NCBI GenBank assembly: GCA_964570625.1
Contig: CAZMYW010000017.1
Span: 1-64,000 of the forward strand
From: JBFLXB01 sp964570625
GTDB lineage: Bacteria; Nitrospirota; Nitrospiria; 2-01-FULL-66-17
Direction of reading: 5' to 3'
Length of the DNA stretch: 64,000 nt
Each line of letters starts with the position of its first letter. Position 1 is the first letter of the stretch. Below the pieces are notes generated by a model. The model searched no databases. It saw only the letters and a program-made list of their open reading frames with translations, and was not told where the DNA came from. The translations under genes and the position numbers were made by a program. Shown here one piece after another: positions 19,348 through 28,052 of this stretch.

Positions 19348-19372
19348 CCGTGTCCGGGAGGACCGGACACGG
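19348..19372 (-). terminator. 10-bp perfect hairpin upstream of prmA
   Basis: CCGTGTCCGG and CCGGACACGG flank a 5-nt loop. The hairpin abuts the GAGCCTGT repeat and lies between the permease stop and prmA start. It lacks a T-run, so it may be a weak terminator or a processing/regulatory hairpin in the prmA leader. Confidence 0.45.
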
Positions 19373-19493
19373 AGCCTGTTCAGGCGTGGTCAGATGCTAG
19401 GCGCCGCGAGAACCGGACCGCAGCGTGCTGGGTCGTACGTGAGGACCGGAAGCGCAGCGGCAACAACGCAGATGACCGTGCATGGACAGGCTC
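19372..19493 (+). repeat. GAGCCTGT-family intergenic repeat, short form (copy 1)
   Basis: 122 bp bounded by GAGCCTGTTCAGG and the complement of GAGCCTGTCCATG. The core carries GCGCCGCGAG, GTCGTACGTGAGGACCGG and GCAGCGGCAA, shared with the other copies. The right end overlaps the last base of the permease stop codon (TAG followed by AGCCTGTCC). Confidence 0.9.
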
Positions 19494-20260
19494 TATCGCA
19501 TCCCACGGAGGAGAATGCGATTACTCCACGCCAGACACACTGCATCGAACACCGCGAGGATGACCAGCACTTTGACGATGTGAATGTGCCAGCCCGTCAA
19601 GATCAATCCCCGCACTGCGTCGATCGCGTACGTCATGGGATTGAGCCTGGCGATCCACGCGAGCCACGGCGGCATGCTTTCCAGCGGCGCGAGCGCGCTG
19701 CTCATGAAGATCAGCGGCAGCGTGATGAAACCCATCACGGAAAAAAATCCGCCATGCCCCTTCATCGAAAACGCCATCCCCAATGAAATGGCGGTAAATC
19801 CGATCCCGAGCATCATGCCGATCACGAGGATCAACCCGACGCCCAACCATCCGGTCGCGGGTTCCACGCCGAACAGAAACGCCATACCGAGAATCAGCAG
19901 CGCCTGGAAGCCGGTGATGATGGTGACGAAGAGGAAGCGGCTGATGATCAGCGCGCTGCGTTTAATCGGCGCGGCCATCAGCCGCTCGAGAAAACCGTTC
20001 TCTTTGTCGAACAACATCTCGATGCCGCCCGCCAGCCCGCTGTTGAGCACGGTCATCACCACCACGCCGCCCGTCATGAACGCGATATAACTCGGCGCCT
20101 GGATGCCCTGGATCACGGTCGCGTTCTGGAAGAGATGCCCGAACAAGACCAACCACAACACCGGCTGGGTCAGCCCGAAAATGATGCTCAGCGGTTCGCG
20201 CTGGAAGCGCTGGAACCAACGCCGAGTCATGGCGGTCGTTTCCTGGAGGTATGGCGACAT
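19493..20260 (-). CDS. ABC-2 type transporter permease (DrrB-like)
   Basis: Inner-membrane permease of 255 residues with about six hydrophobic segments (for example SLIIFGLTQPVLWLVLFGHLF-like near residue 25 and VMGFITLPLIFMSSALAPL near residue 165). The motif after the fifth segment, SALAPLESMPPWLAWIARLNPMTYAIDAVR, is characteristic of ABC-2 exporters in the daunorubicin/NodJ group. The ATG at 20260 overlaps the ATPase stop as TAATG; an in-frame GTG at 20269 is less likely. It pairs with the upstream ATPase as an exporter of unknown substrate. The stop codon borders a repeat element. Confidence 0.87.
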   Translation of the reverse strand: MSPYLQETTAMTRRWFQRFQREPLSIIFGLTQPVLWLVLFGHLFQNATVIQGIQAPSYIAFMTGGVVVMTVLNSGLAGGIEMLFDKENGFLERLMAAPIKRSALIISRFLFVTIITGFQALLILGMAFLFGVEPATGWLGVGLILVIGMMLGIGFTAISLGMAFSMKGHGGFFSVMGFITLPLIFMSSALAPLESMPPWLAWIARLNPMTYAIDAVRGLILTGWHIHIVKVLVILAVFDAVCLAWSNRILLRGMR

Positions 20261-21222
20261 TAAGTCCACTCGTCCTTGATCTGATGACCCGTGTAATGGA
20301 TGAAAACCTTTTCCAGGCTCGGCCTGGTGTACTGGATGGCTTCCAATCTGACGCCTTGCGCGTTGATCACTTCCAGCACCCGCGTGAGGATGGTCTTGGA
20401 AGGCGTCACGCGCAGTTCGAGCGAGCCGTTGCGTCGCGCGACCTGCACCACGCCCTCGAGCCCCTTGAGCGCGATGGTCAGCCGCTCCGCCAGCGCGTGG
20501 TCCTCACCCTCCGGAGTGAGCGACAGGACGTCGCCCTGCAGGCTTTCCTTGAGCTGTCGCGGGGTGCCGAGCGCTGCGAGTTTGCCGTGGTCGATGATGA
20601 CCAGGCGATCGCAGAGCTGATCCGCCTCATCGAGGTAGTTGGTACTCATGACCATGGTCATACCCTGGGCTTTGAGTTCCCGGATGTGCCGCCAGATCAA
20701 CGTGCGGCTCTCCACGTCGAGCCCCAAGGTCGGCTCGTCCAAAAACAGGATCTTGGGCCGGTGAATCAGCCCGCACGCGATCTCCAGACGTTTCTTCATC
20801 CCGCCGGAGTAGTTCCCCACGACCTCGTCCGCGCGCTCCTCCAGGCCCACCAACTTGAGCGCCCACCGGGCCCGCTCCAGCCCTTCGGCCTTGGGAAGAT
20901 GGTACAAATCGGCGAACAATGCGAGATGCTCGCGACCGGTCAACGCGCGATCAACGGCTCGTTCCTGCGGGATGTACCCGAGTAAACTCCGGACCCGCTC
21001 GGCGTCGGTCCGCACGCTGGCCCCGCCGACCACGATCTCCCCGGCGTCGGGTTGCAGCAACGTGATCAACATCCGCATCGTGGTGGTCTTGCCGGCGCCG
21101 TTGGGGCCCAACAGGCCGAAGATTTCGCCTTCGTACACCTCGAGCGACAGACCATCCACCGCCACGGTTTTGCCGAAGCGTTTGACGAGTCCAGTCGCGG
21201 TGACCAGCGGTGTCTGCTTCAC
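20260..21222 (-). CDS. ABC transporter ATP-binding protein (DrrA-like)
   Basis: Cytoplasmic ATPase of 320 residues that energises the adjacent permease. It has Walker A GPNGAGKT (about residues 39-46), Q-loop IPQE, signature YSGGMKKR, Walker B ILFLDEPT and the H-loop region, then a C-terminal extension (EGVVQVARRNGSLELRV...SLEKVFIHYTG) typical of the daunorubicin-resistance ATPase family. The GTG start at 21222 overlaps the upstream stop as GTGA, so translational coupling is likely; the longer frame from 21258 would run into the neighbour. Confidence 0.9.
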   Translation of the reverse strand: MKQTPLVTATGLVKRFGKTVAVDGLSLEVYEGEIFGLLGPNGAGKTTTMRMLITLLQPDAGEIVVGGASVRTDAERVRSLLGYIPQERAVDRALTGREHLALFADLYHLPKAEGLERARWALKLVGLEERADEVVGNYSGGMKKRLEIACGLIHRPKILFLDEPTLGLDVESRTLIWRHIRELKAQGMTMVMSTNYLDEADQLCDRLVIIDHGKLAALGTPRQLKESLQGDVLSLTPEGEDHALAERLTIALKGLEGVVQVARRNGSLELRVTPSKTILTRVLEVINAQGVRLEAIQYTRPSLEKVFIHYTGHQIKDEWT

Positions 21223-22067
21223 GCGGGACGAGCCTCCCCCTGTTGCGCCCGCGACCACGCGGCGATCACCTCTGCCATCTGCTTCATCCCCGTCACCATC
21301 GCGGGACCGGGCTGCAGGATGTGGGCGGACTTAATCTCGTACACGTCTCCGTTGCGCACGGCGGCAATCTCGCTCCACCCGGGCCGGGTCGTCACGCGTT
21401 CTTTCCGAACCTTCTTTCCGCACCAGGACGCGAACACGATATCCGGGTTTCGGCTCCGCACATCGTCCAGGGACACCACCCGGTCCTTCGCCGATCCGGA
21501 GCGGCTCACATCGCCGAACACGTCGTCGCCGCCGGCCATCGCGACGGCTTCGCTCACCCATCCGATCCCCGCGATCAACGGGTCGTCCCACTCCTCGAAA
21601 TACACGCGCGGCCGGCGCGGCAGAGTCGCGGCGGCCGTCACTGCGGCGGCGCACTCGCCGCGCACCCGATCAATCAGCGCCGTGGCTGCGTGCGTGAGGC
21701 CCACCACCCGGCCGAGCAGCTCGATGGCCGCGTACATGCCCTCGAAATCCCGCTGGTTGAGATGCAGCACGGTCATGCCGCGTCGAACCAGCGACGCGGT
21801 GATTTCGGCCTGGAGGTCGGAATACGCGACCACCAAATCCGGTTTAAGAACCGACACACGTTCGACATCCACCGTGGTATACGCTCCGACTTTGGGCTTC
21901 TTCCGCACTTCAGGCGGCTCAACCGCATATCCACTCACCCCCACCACGCGATCGCCCGCTCCGAGCGCGTACAGAATTTCCGCGCTCTCCGCAGTGAGGC
22001 ACACGATCCGCTGCGGACCGCGTGGGCCGACTGAGAGATCGGCGGATATGGCGACTGAGCTGGGCAT
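21219..22067 (-). CDS. BtuF-like periplasmic-binding-fold protein without signal peptide
   Basis: A 282-residue protein of the vitamin B12/iron-siderophore binding fold (BtuF/FepB type): RIVCLTAESAEILYALGAGDRVVGVSGY at the N-terminus, VGAYTTVDVERVSVLKPDLVV, and a C-terminal RPGWSEIAAVRNGDVYEI block. No Sec, Tat or lipoprotein signal is visible at the start or in any alternative start, so as annotated it is cytoplasmic. Its stop overlaps the ATPase start by GTGA, but the partner permease is an ABC-2 exporter and not BtuC. Ligand is unknown; cobalamin or a metal chelate are possibilities from the family only. Confidence 0.78.
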   Translation of the reverse strand: MPSSVAISADLSVGPRGPQRIVCLTAESAEILYALGAGDRVVGVSGYAVEPPEVRKKPKVGAYTTVDVERVSVLKPDLVVAYSDLQAEITASLVRRGMTVLHLNQRDFEGMYAAIELLGRVVGLTHAATALIDRVRGECAAAVTAAATLPRRPRVYFEEWDDPLIAGIGWVSEAVAMAGGDDVFGDVSRSGSAKDRVVSLDDVRSRNPDIVFASWCGKKVRKERVTTRPGWSEIAAVRNGDVYEIKSAHILQPGPAMVTGMKQMAEVIAAWSRAQQGEARPA

Positions 22068-22176
22068 TGGGTGGCCGACTGACGAATCAGCCGTGCGACT
22101 TCAAAAGTGGGCGATTATACCACCGGTCGTTGACGACCCTCAAGGCGCGCCGACGGCTACCATTGACCTGCCAACT

Positions 22177-22860
22177 ATGCTAGGCTCTCTTCGTGTTCCA
22201 CACGTCGAGCCCACGAGCTCTCGCCGCCACGCCTTGCGCGACAACACCCATCGACCACGATTGAGACCGATTCTGACGGTTTTCCTGCTGGCCGTGGCCT
22301 GGTCATTCGGCGGCACGGCTTGGGCCGCCGAGGATGAGCCCTCCGCACCGACTCCGCCACCCAGTGACGACCGACCAGCCTCTCCCGTAACCACGCGGCC
22401 CGCGGCGCCGGCTACGAACACCACCCCTTCCAAAGACGCCGACTATGTGCTGCGAGCGGGGCTCAGCACGCGCGGACCGGACGACAGTCGGATCGGGATC
22501 GCGCTGGCGGCGGAAATGCGCTCGCCCCTGCCGTGGGGAATCGAGGGCGGTCCGGGGCTGGAAGTCGATTTGTGGCAGTCGCAACGCGATTCGAACGTGA
22601 TCAGTTTTCTCCCAATCTATTGGGCGCTCGACTACCACCCGATCCGCCGTTTTCCGAATGCCTTGTTGTCCGGTCGCTTCGGGTTCGACATGCTGGGCCA
22701 GGAAGGTGATGATACCTTGGCGGGCAGAAGTTATTACGCCGTCGGGATCGGTTTGGTCACCCACACGGATCGGCCCAAGAAACTCCTCTGGGAACTCTCC
22801 TACTCCCGCATGCAGGGGGCGTTTCCGGGCGTGGCGTTCTCGGTCGGATCTCGCTTCTAA
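22177..22860 (+). CDS. Putative outer-membrane protein
   Basis: A 227-residue exported protein. A polar leader precedes a signal core (RPILTVFLLAVAWSFGGTAWA) with cleavage at AWA-AE near residue 50; the TTG at 22261 would give a leader-free signal peptide and is a plausible true start. After a Pro/Thr/Ala-rich linker (about residues 55-85), amphipathic strands follow (YVLRAGLSTRG, GLEVDLWQS, FLPIYWALDYHPI) and the chain ends in VAFSVGSRF, with a C-terminal Phe as in BAM-recognised outer-membrane barrels. No family was recognised. It is convergent with pafA. Confidence 0.68.
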   Translation: MLGSLRVPHVEPTSSRRHALRDNTHRPRLRPILTVFLLAVAWSFGGTAWAAEDEPSAPTPPPSDDRPASPVTTRPAAPATNTTPSKDADYVLRAGLSTRGPDDSRIGIALAAEMRSPLPWGIEGGPGLEVDLWQSQRDSNVISFLPIYWALDYHPIRRFPNALLSGRFGFDMLGQEGDDTLAGRSYYAVGIGLVTHTDRPKKLLWELSYSRMQGAFPGVAFSVGSRF

Positions 22861-22862
22861 GC

Positions 22863-23086
22863 GGGCCTGTCTAGGAACGGCCATCTGCGGCGTTGCGCGC
22901 ATGCTTCGCCAAGCGCGAGGTATCAACGCATTGACAGCGCCGTAGGTCGGCGCGGAGCGCTTTCCGCTGCTCACGTACCCACCTCGTACGCTCCGCTGCG
23001 GTGCTCGCGGTGCCTGGCGACCCACCTTCGAAAATGGAATCTCGGAAGTCCCCGCAGGGGGCATCTGACCATTCCTAAACAGGCCC
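22863..23086 (-). repeat. GAGCCTGT-family repeat, long form (copy 2)
   Basis: 224 bp with ends GGGCCTGTCTAGGAACGG and the complement of GGGCCTGTTTAGGAATGG. Relative to the short form it holds an extra block (CCCCCTGCGGGGACTTCCGA then TTTTCGAAGGTGGGTCGC) shared with the copy at 31685. One end is 2 nt past the stop of the upstream outer-membrane gene; the other end overlaps the 3' end and stop codon of pafA. Confidence 0.9.
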
Positions 23087-24517
23087 TAATTTGGACTGCC
23101 TAGGAACAGCTCTGGAAGCTAAGGTCGACGCGACCGCGTCCGTATACGTGGAAAACGGATCAATCATCCGCAACGGCGGCTTGCCCTCGACCATGAGCGC
23201 CGCCCACGTGATCACGTACCGATTCTCGCCCGTCATGAGGCGTTTGATCGCCTCACCCCTGCCGAACGCGCGTGTGTTGCGCGGAGGGTTGGTGATCGCC
23301 AGGTCCGCGGCGTGGTCGGTGAGGTACCGGCGGACCCGTCCCTCCTCGAACAGCGCAAAATACAAACCCTGGGACGTTCGCAAGTTGTGATACTCCAGGT
23401 CGAGGCTCTTGAGCCAGGGGGCGTCCCAGTCCAGACCTTCGGCTTTCCGAAACGTCTCCAACAGCCACAACTTGGACGCCCAATCCACTCGGCCCACCAG
23501 GTGTTCGTAGTCGCCCCGTAAGTCGCTCAACACCCGTTCCCATTCGTCGATGACCCAGTCCATCTCTTCGTCCTGACCGAAGTAGCGGGTTCGGGCCGCG
23601 GCGGCGTATCGCTCCTGGATATCGATCGCCGAGATCACGCGTCCGTCGGCCACCTCCACCGGCCACTGTCGCGACGCGTCCCGCGAGATGGCGTGCAGCG
23701 CGCCCACGGCGTCCGGCAACACAAGATCGTCGAACGTCTCCCCGTCCTCGATCAATCGAAGCACCAGCGAGGTCGTGCCGATTTTGAGGGCCATCGCCAT
23801 CTCGCACAGGTTCGAATCCCCGAGGAGGAGGTGAATCCGTCGGTATCGCTCCGGATCGGCCAGCGGCTCGTCCCGCGTGTTGATGATCGCGCGGTTCCCC
23901 TGCACCCATTGGAAGAATTCGTTGACGATGTGGTCCGACCGCTGAGAAATCTGGAACGAGACGTCCGGTCGGTCCACCTCGTCCCCGATCCGCACCAGGC
24001 CGGATGGCACTCTCGCGGCGCCGACTCGGCCCGCTCCCGCGAAAATCTGGCGGGTGACCAAAAAGGGCACGAGCCGGTCCAGCCCTTCGCGGGTAAAGGG
24101 AAACGATCGCCGAACCAGGTAGTTTTCGTGCGACCCGAAGGTGGCGTCGGTTTCGTGGTCGATGTTGTTCTTGATGATGGACGCGGTGTCGGCGAGGTTG
24201 GCTTCCTCCAACGCCCGCTGCACGATGAGATCTCCCGCGCGCTCATACGCCACGGCGTCGGCCAGCGTGGCGCACTCAGGGCTCGCGTATTCCACGTGCC
24301 CCATGTCCACGTAGAGCCGGCCGGCGTTGAGCAGAAACCCGCCGTTGCCCACCGGCTCGTCGTAGTCGCGATGGTGCAGATCGATCAGGCCGAGCCGTTG
24401 TTCGTGGAAGATAAAATCCCGGAGCCGATGGGCGATCCGTTCGGGCGCTCGCAGGCGTTGATCGGCCTGAGTCAGGATGCCGTACTCGGTTTCAACGCCG
24501 ACGATCCGATCTAGCAC
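23075..24517 (-). CDS. pafA: Pup/UBact-protein ligase
   Basis: ATP-dependent ligase that joins the C-terminal Glu of the Pup-like modifier to substrate lysines. The 480-residue protein has the carboxylate-amine ligase fold: GVETEYGILT (ATP/Mg2+ Glu) at the N-terminus, YVDMGHVEYASPECAT with the putative catalytic Asp71, IIKNNIDHETDATFGSHENYL, NTRDEPLADPERYRRIHLLLGDSN and the C-terminal region RGEAIKRL. It lacks the long insert found in Dop, which separates PafA from its paralogue. GTG start, with GGAGAA upstream. It is last in the proteasome gene train, 18 nt after prcA. The last residues (GPV) and stop lie within a repeat end. Confidence 0.93.
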   Translation of the reverse strand: MLDRIVGVETEYGILTQADQRLRAPERIAHRLRDFIFHEQRLGLIDLHHRDYDEPVGNGGFLLNAGRLYVDMGHVEYASPECATLADAVAYERAGDLIVQRALEEANLADTASIIKNNIDHETDATFGSHENYLVRRSFPFTREGLDRLVPFLVTRQIFAGAGRVGAARVPSGLVRIGDEVDRPDVSFQISQRSDHIVNEFFQWVQGNRAIINTRDEPLADPERYRRIHLLLGDSNLCEMAMALKIGTTSLVLRLIEDGETFDDLVLPDAVGALHAISRDASRQWPVEVADGRVISAIDIQERYAAAARTRYFGQDEEMDWVIDEWERVLSDLRGDYEHLVGRVDWASKLWLLETFRKAEGLDWDAPWLKSLDLEYHNLRTSQGLYFALFEEGRVRRYLTDHAADLAITNPPRNTRAFGRGEAIKRLMTGENRYVITWAALMVEGKPPLRMIDPFSTYTDAVASTLASRAVPRQSKLGPV

Positions 24518-24535
24518 GGATGGTTCTCCGAAAGA

Positions 24536-25312
24536 TTAGTGTGTCCCGGCGCCGAGCCAGGGAACAATGAGTTCGGAGACCTCGTTGGGGGTCAGCCGGC
24601 GATACTTGGAGGCGCCGGGCGCGCTGCGGTCCAGCACCGCCACCTCGATTCGACGGTCCGCGCTGCAAGTCTGGAGATGCTGCGTCAACCGCGCGTCGTC
24701 CGGCGCGGACGTTTCGGGGGCGGTCTGCATGAGGTCTCCGGCAGCCCACGCGCGGAGCGCCGCGGGCAGCGCCTGGGTGAGCGACGCCTCCTGCCACGGA
24801 CCGGCCGCGTCAACCCGTGCGATGATCGCCTGCCGAGCCGGTTCCGAGGGCGCGAGTACGGCGCGACCCGATACCTCCTCGAACGAGCCGTCATAGTCCA
24901 CGGTCATGAGCGCGTCCTGGCCCCATCGGGCGCCGACCTGCGCGAGGAGGACCCGCGCGATCAAGGGAGCGCGGAACAGCTCTTCGTACGCCCGTTTGAT
25001 CAGGGGCGCCAGTCCATACTTGATCAGGCGCATCGCGGTCACGTCGGCCGGCGACCGGTTGAATCCTTCGACGTGCGCCATGTCCAGCGCCGCCGCGCGC
25101 AACGCTTCCAAATCCGCGGGGTGGCCCACCCCGCCTAGCGCGATGCGGTCGTACACTTCATAGAGCTTCGAGATACCTCGTTGAAACGTCACGAGCACCA
25201 CGCCGTCCCGATACGCCAACGCCACGACCGGGCTGCCCTGCAGAAGTTGCGCGTCCACGTAGGCTCGCCGATTGCCAACGGCCTCGGTCCACCGATACGG
25301 TTCCTCAAACAC
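24536..25312 (-). CDS. prcA: Proteasome alpha subunit
   Basis: Alpha subunit forming the outer rings of the 20S core particle. The 258-residue protein begins MFEEPYRWTEAV, which forms the gate region, and has the proteasome fold with SPVVALAYRDGVVLVTF but no catalytic N-terminal Thr. GTG start at 25312 overlaps prcB by 8 nt and is preceded by GGAGG. The C-terminal region (PNEVSELIVPWL) is more divergent than in actinobacterial PrcA. Confidence 0.9.
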   Translation of the reverse strand: MFEEPYRWTEAVGNRRAYVDAQLLQGSPVVALAYRDGVVLVTFQRGISKLYEVYDRIALGGVGHPADLEALRAAALDMAHVEGFNRSPADVTAMRLIKYGLAPLIKRAYEELFRAPLIARVLLAQVGARWGQDALMTVDYDGSFEEVSGRAVLAPSEPARQAIIARVDAAGPWQEASLTQALPAALRAWAAGDLMQTAPETSAPDDARLTQHLQTCSADRRIEVAVLDRSAPGASKYRRLTPNEVSELIVPWLGAGTH

Positions 25313-26081
25313 CGCGGGCCTCCACCTGGTCGAAATACAGGCGGCGCAAGTGATCGGTCGCCAGCAGGTTGATCCCGTCGGCCGTGATCAACTTCACCAC
25401 CGGATACAGCCCCTCGGCCGCGTTGACCCCGCCGGTGGCTGAATCGAACTCCGCCGCGCTGTGCAGCAAACGTAACGCGAGCACGGTGGCGTCGTCAGCG
25501 TTCATCGCAGCGACGCCCTGAGCGCCCCATCGATGGACATAATGCAAAATGCCGCGAATGGTGGGTGACCCGGAGCCCGACGCGGAGAACTCCACGCCCT
25601 CAAACTCCGCGCCGAGAATGTCGTAAAAATAAATCTTCGCGGTATTGGTCTCCAGGTCGTAGCCCGCAAAAATCGGCGCAACCGCGCCGATCCCCTGGAC
25701 GGCCATGGGCACGTTCTCGCGCAGCAGTTTGGACAACGCGCGCAATTTGCCCTCGAGGCTCAAGTCCTGAAGCTGGCTGCGGCGGTAGTACTTGAACGAA
25801 TGGTCGAGCACCCGGGCCATTTCAAAAGCCGTGGCCGGCACGCCGGCAATGGCCAACACGCTGTGCCGATCCAGATCCAGCACCTTCTCGGTCCGATCGT
25901 GCATCACCACGTTGCCCGCGGTCGCCCGCCGATCACCCGCCACCAACACCCCGTCGCGGTACTTCATGGCCAGCACCGTCGTGCCATGCGCAATCGACGT
26001 CGGATCCACCTGGCCACCACCCATCTGCGGCGACCAGCTATACCCGTTGGACTTCAACACCTCCATAAAATCCCCATTCAT
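25305..26081 (-). CDS. prcB: Proteasome beta subunit (catalytic)
   Basis: Catalytic subunit of the 20S core particle. A propeptide of about 33 residues ends in Gly before Thr34 (HG-TTVLAMKY), the expected N-terminal nucleophile after autoprocessing. Lys and Asp residues of the active site lie in GVLVAGDRRATAG and the downstream conserved GSGSP turn is present. The 258-residue length is normal, but the propeptide is short compared with actinobacterial PrcB. An alternative start is the ATG five codons in. It overlaps prcA and lies after the UBact gene and a repeat element. Confidence 0.95.
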   Translation of the reverse strand: MNGDFMEVLKSNGYSWSPQMGGGQVDPTSIAHGTTVLAMKYRDGVLVAGDRRATAGNVVMHDRTEKVLDLDRHSVLAIAGVPATAFEMARVLDHSFKYYRRSQLQDLSLEGKLRALSKLLRENVPMAVQGIGAVAPIFAGYDLETNTAKIYFYDILGAEFEGVEFSASGSGSPTIRGILHYVHRWGAQGVAAMNADDATVLALRLLHSAAEFDSATGGVNAAEGLYPVVKLITADGINLLATDHLRRLYFDQVEARGV

Positions 26082-26155
26082 ATGTATTTTCTCTTCATCT
26101 CTTCCTTGGTCATTTGTTTCTTCCCCCTGCGAAGCAGACCGGCCGCCAAGAAGGG

Positions 26156-26246
26156 GTCAGATGCCAGGCGCCGCAAGGAAGTCGCCCGGAGCGTACTGGG
26201 TCGTACGTGAGGAGCGGCTTCCGCAGCGGCAACGCCGCAGATGACC
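26156..26246 (+). repeat. GAGCCTGT-family repeat, truncated (copy 3)
   Basis: About 90 bp matching the repeat core (GTCAGATGCCAGGCGCCGC, CTGGGTCGTACGTGAGGA, AACGCCGCAGATGACC) without recognisable outer ends. It lies between the UBact gene and prcB. Confidence 0.85.
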
Positions 26247-26264
26247 TCTTATCGGCGGTCGGTG

Positions 26265-26447
26265 CTACTGGCCGGTGCGTTGGCGATACCGTTCGGCCTG
26301 CTTCGGATCCACCTGCCTCATTCGCTTCAGCAAATTCTCGCGCTCCGGGGATCCCACATCCGGCCTCTTGGGTCCCGTCTCGTCCTGCTTCGGCCCCGGC
26401 GCCGGATCGATCGGGCGTTCGCGTCGTTCGGTATCCATCGTCTTCAT
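26265..26447 (-). CDS. Prokaryotic ubiquitin-like modifier (UBact/Pup-like)
   Basis: A 60-residue, highly charged, probably disordered protein (Lys, Arg, Glu, Asp and Pro) that starts MKTMDTERRE and ends ERYRQRTGQ. Size, composition, C-terminal Gly-Gln and position next to Dop identify it as a Pup-family modifier of the UBact type described from Nitrospirota and other diderm bacteria. The C-terminal Gln would need deamidation by Dop before ligation by PafA. The ATG at 26447 overlaps the dop stop as ATGA; an internal ATG at 26438 is also possible. Lysines occur within the sequence, so it might itself be modified. Confidence 0.9.
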   Translation of the reverse strand: MKTMDTERRERPIDPAPGPKQDETGPKRPDVGSPERENLLKRMRQVDPKQAERYRQRTGQ

Positions 26448-28015
26448 ACGTGACCTCGCGGTGTCATTCGCTCCTGCCAACGTGTCATCCCGGCCGACAG
26501 ACTCGGGGCCTCTTGAAGGAGACCCAGCAGGAGGCTCACGTCCCGGGGCTCCATCAGCGACCCCAGATCCAACGTCCCGCCGGTTTTGGCGGCAATCACT
26601 CCCCACTGCATCGACTCCACTTCGTCCGCGAATCGCGTGACACACAAGCCGCGGATTGCCGCGCGGGTATCACTCGGCGCGTGGTGTACCGCGCGTTCAA
26701 CGGCATCGGGCGCGGACACGCGCACGGCCCCTCCGTCTCCGTCCAGCCCCCGAAACAGACCTCGCGCCGGGTCGAGGTGGTGATAGGCCAGGTCGAGACT
26801 CACCAGCCACGGATCATCGGGTTCGACTTTGGCGTCCGCGGCGAACGTTTCCAACAGCCATCGTTTGGTGATCCAGTCCACTCGTCCACGAAGCGAAGAT
26901 TGCTCACCGGTCAACGCCGCCAGCGTGGCGGCCCATTCGCGCAGGACCCAATCCATTTCCGGATCCGCGCCCTCCAGCGTTCGTCGCGCCGCGTCGAGGT
27001 AGACCGCCTGGAGGTCGAGCGCCGTGAACACGCGTCCATCCCGGAGGCGAACTCCGACTTTCAAGTCCAGGTCCTGAGAAATGGTCTTGACCGCCTCGAC
27101 CGGTTGCTCGACCGCGACATCGGGCGCGGCGTTGCGCACGATCAGCTCCAGAACGGCCCGGGTGGTGCCGACCTTCAAGGCCGTGCTGTATTCAGCCATG
27201 TTGGCATCCCCGAGGATCAGGTGCAGACGGCGGAATCGGGACGGGTCCGCGTGCGGTTCGTCGCGAGTATTGACCACCGGCCGATTATGCATCGTATTGA
27301 CACTGAGCTCGGTCTCGACGAAGTCCGCGCGCTGGGAAATCTGGTACCGACCCCGAATGTGACCGTTCGAAGACTCGACCCCTGTTTTGCCCGCGCCCAC
27401 CAGGATCTGGCGGGAGATCAGGAACGGCATCAAGCCGCTCGCGATCCGTTCGAACGGCACGCTCCGCGGCAGCAAGTAGTTGTCGTGGCAGCCGTAGCTG
27501 TGCCCGTGGAAGTCGGTGTTGTTCTTGTACACGGACACGTCGCCCGGCTGACCCGCGGCTTCGAGTTGTCGATTTCGACGGCGCGTCGCCTCCCACACGA
27601 TCAACTCCCCCGCCCGATCGTGCGCCACCAGGTCGGTCACCGAGCGGCACTCAGGCGTGGAGTACTCCGGGTGCGTGTGGTCGTTGTAGAACCGGGCCCC
27701 GTTGCTCAACACCAGGTCGCTTTTCATCTCGGTGAAGGAGAACGGCCGGTGCGCGTCTTGCGCCGCGAATTCGTCTTCCTCTTCGTCCTGTTCCAATCGC
27801 TCGACCCGAAACCCCCGTGCGTCGCGGTGCGGATCTTCTTCCCGATAGTTCCAGCGCCGCTGGAACGGCGCGTCCAGGTACGCCCGCACCAGTGCCATGG
27901 ATTCGGTGACGTGATCGACAGAGGCCGTGTGATCGCGGGTAATGCCGTACTCGGTTTCCAGACCAATCAAACCAACCGCAGGGTAGGAAACCGATCGATC
28001 AGGCAGGTAAGACAT
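26444..28015 (-). CDS. dop: Deamidase/depupylase of the Pup-like modifier
   Basis: Dop deamidates the modifier's C-terminal Gln and removes it from conjugates. The 523-residue protein shares the ligase fold with PafA: GLETEYGI at residues 18-25, NDHTHPEYSTPECRS with the catalytic Asp112, YKNNTDFHGHSYGCHDNYL, NTRDEPHADPSRFRRLHLILGDANM. A Dop-specific insert precedes the catalytic strand (about residues 30-95, rich in Asp, Glu and Arg). Its position before UBact and the insert distinguish it from PafA. It ends in an ATGA overlap with UBact. A repeat separates it from the ATPase gene upstream. Confidence 0.93.
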   Translation of the reverse strand: MSYLPDRSVSYPAVGLIGLETEYGITRDHTASVDHVTESMALVRAYLDAPFQRRWNYREEDPHRDARGFRVERLEQDEEEDEFAAQDAHRPFSFTEMKSDLVLSNGARFYNDHTHPEYSTPECRSVTDLVAHDRAGELIVWEATRRRNRQLEAAGQPGDVSVYKNNTDFHGHSYGCHDNYLLPRSVPFERIASGLMPFLISRQILVGAGKTGVESSNGHIRGRYQISQRADFVETELSVNTMHNRPVVNTRDEPHADPSRFRRLHLILGDANMAEYSTALKVGTTRAVLELIVRNAAPDVAVEQPVEAVKTISQDLDLKVGVRLRDGRVFTALDLQAVYLDAARRTLEGADPEMDWVLREWAATLAALTGEQSSLRGRVDWITKRWLLETFAADAKVEPDDPWLVSLDLAYHHLDPARGLFRGLDGDGGAVRVSAPDAVERAVHHAPSDTRAAIRGLCVTRFADEVESMQWGVIAAKTGGTLDLGSLMEPRDVSLLLGLLQEAPSLSAGMTRWQERMTPRGHV

Positions 28016-28052
28016 CGAGGCCTTACGAGCCGGTCCGGCTTTTGAAGTCCAT

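Noticed and set aside
21052..22176. 5' extension of the outer-membrane gene at 22177 across the BtuF-like gene
   Set aside because: Those codons are antisense to the binding-protein gene and do not resemble a protein; the signal peptide begins after 22177.
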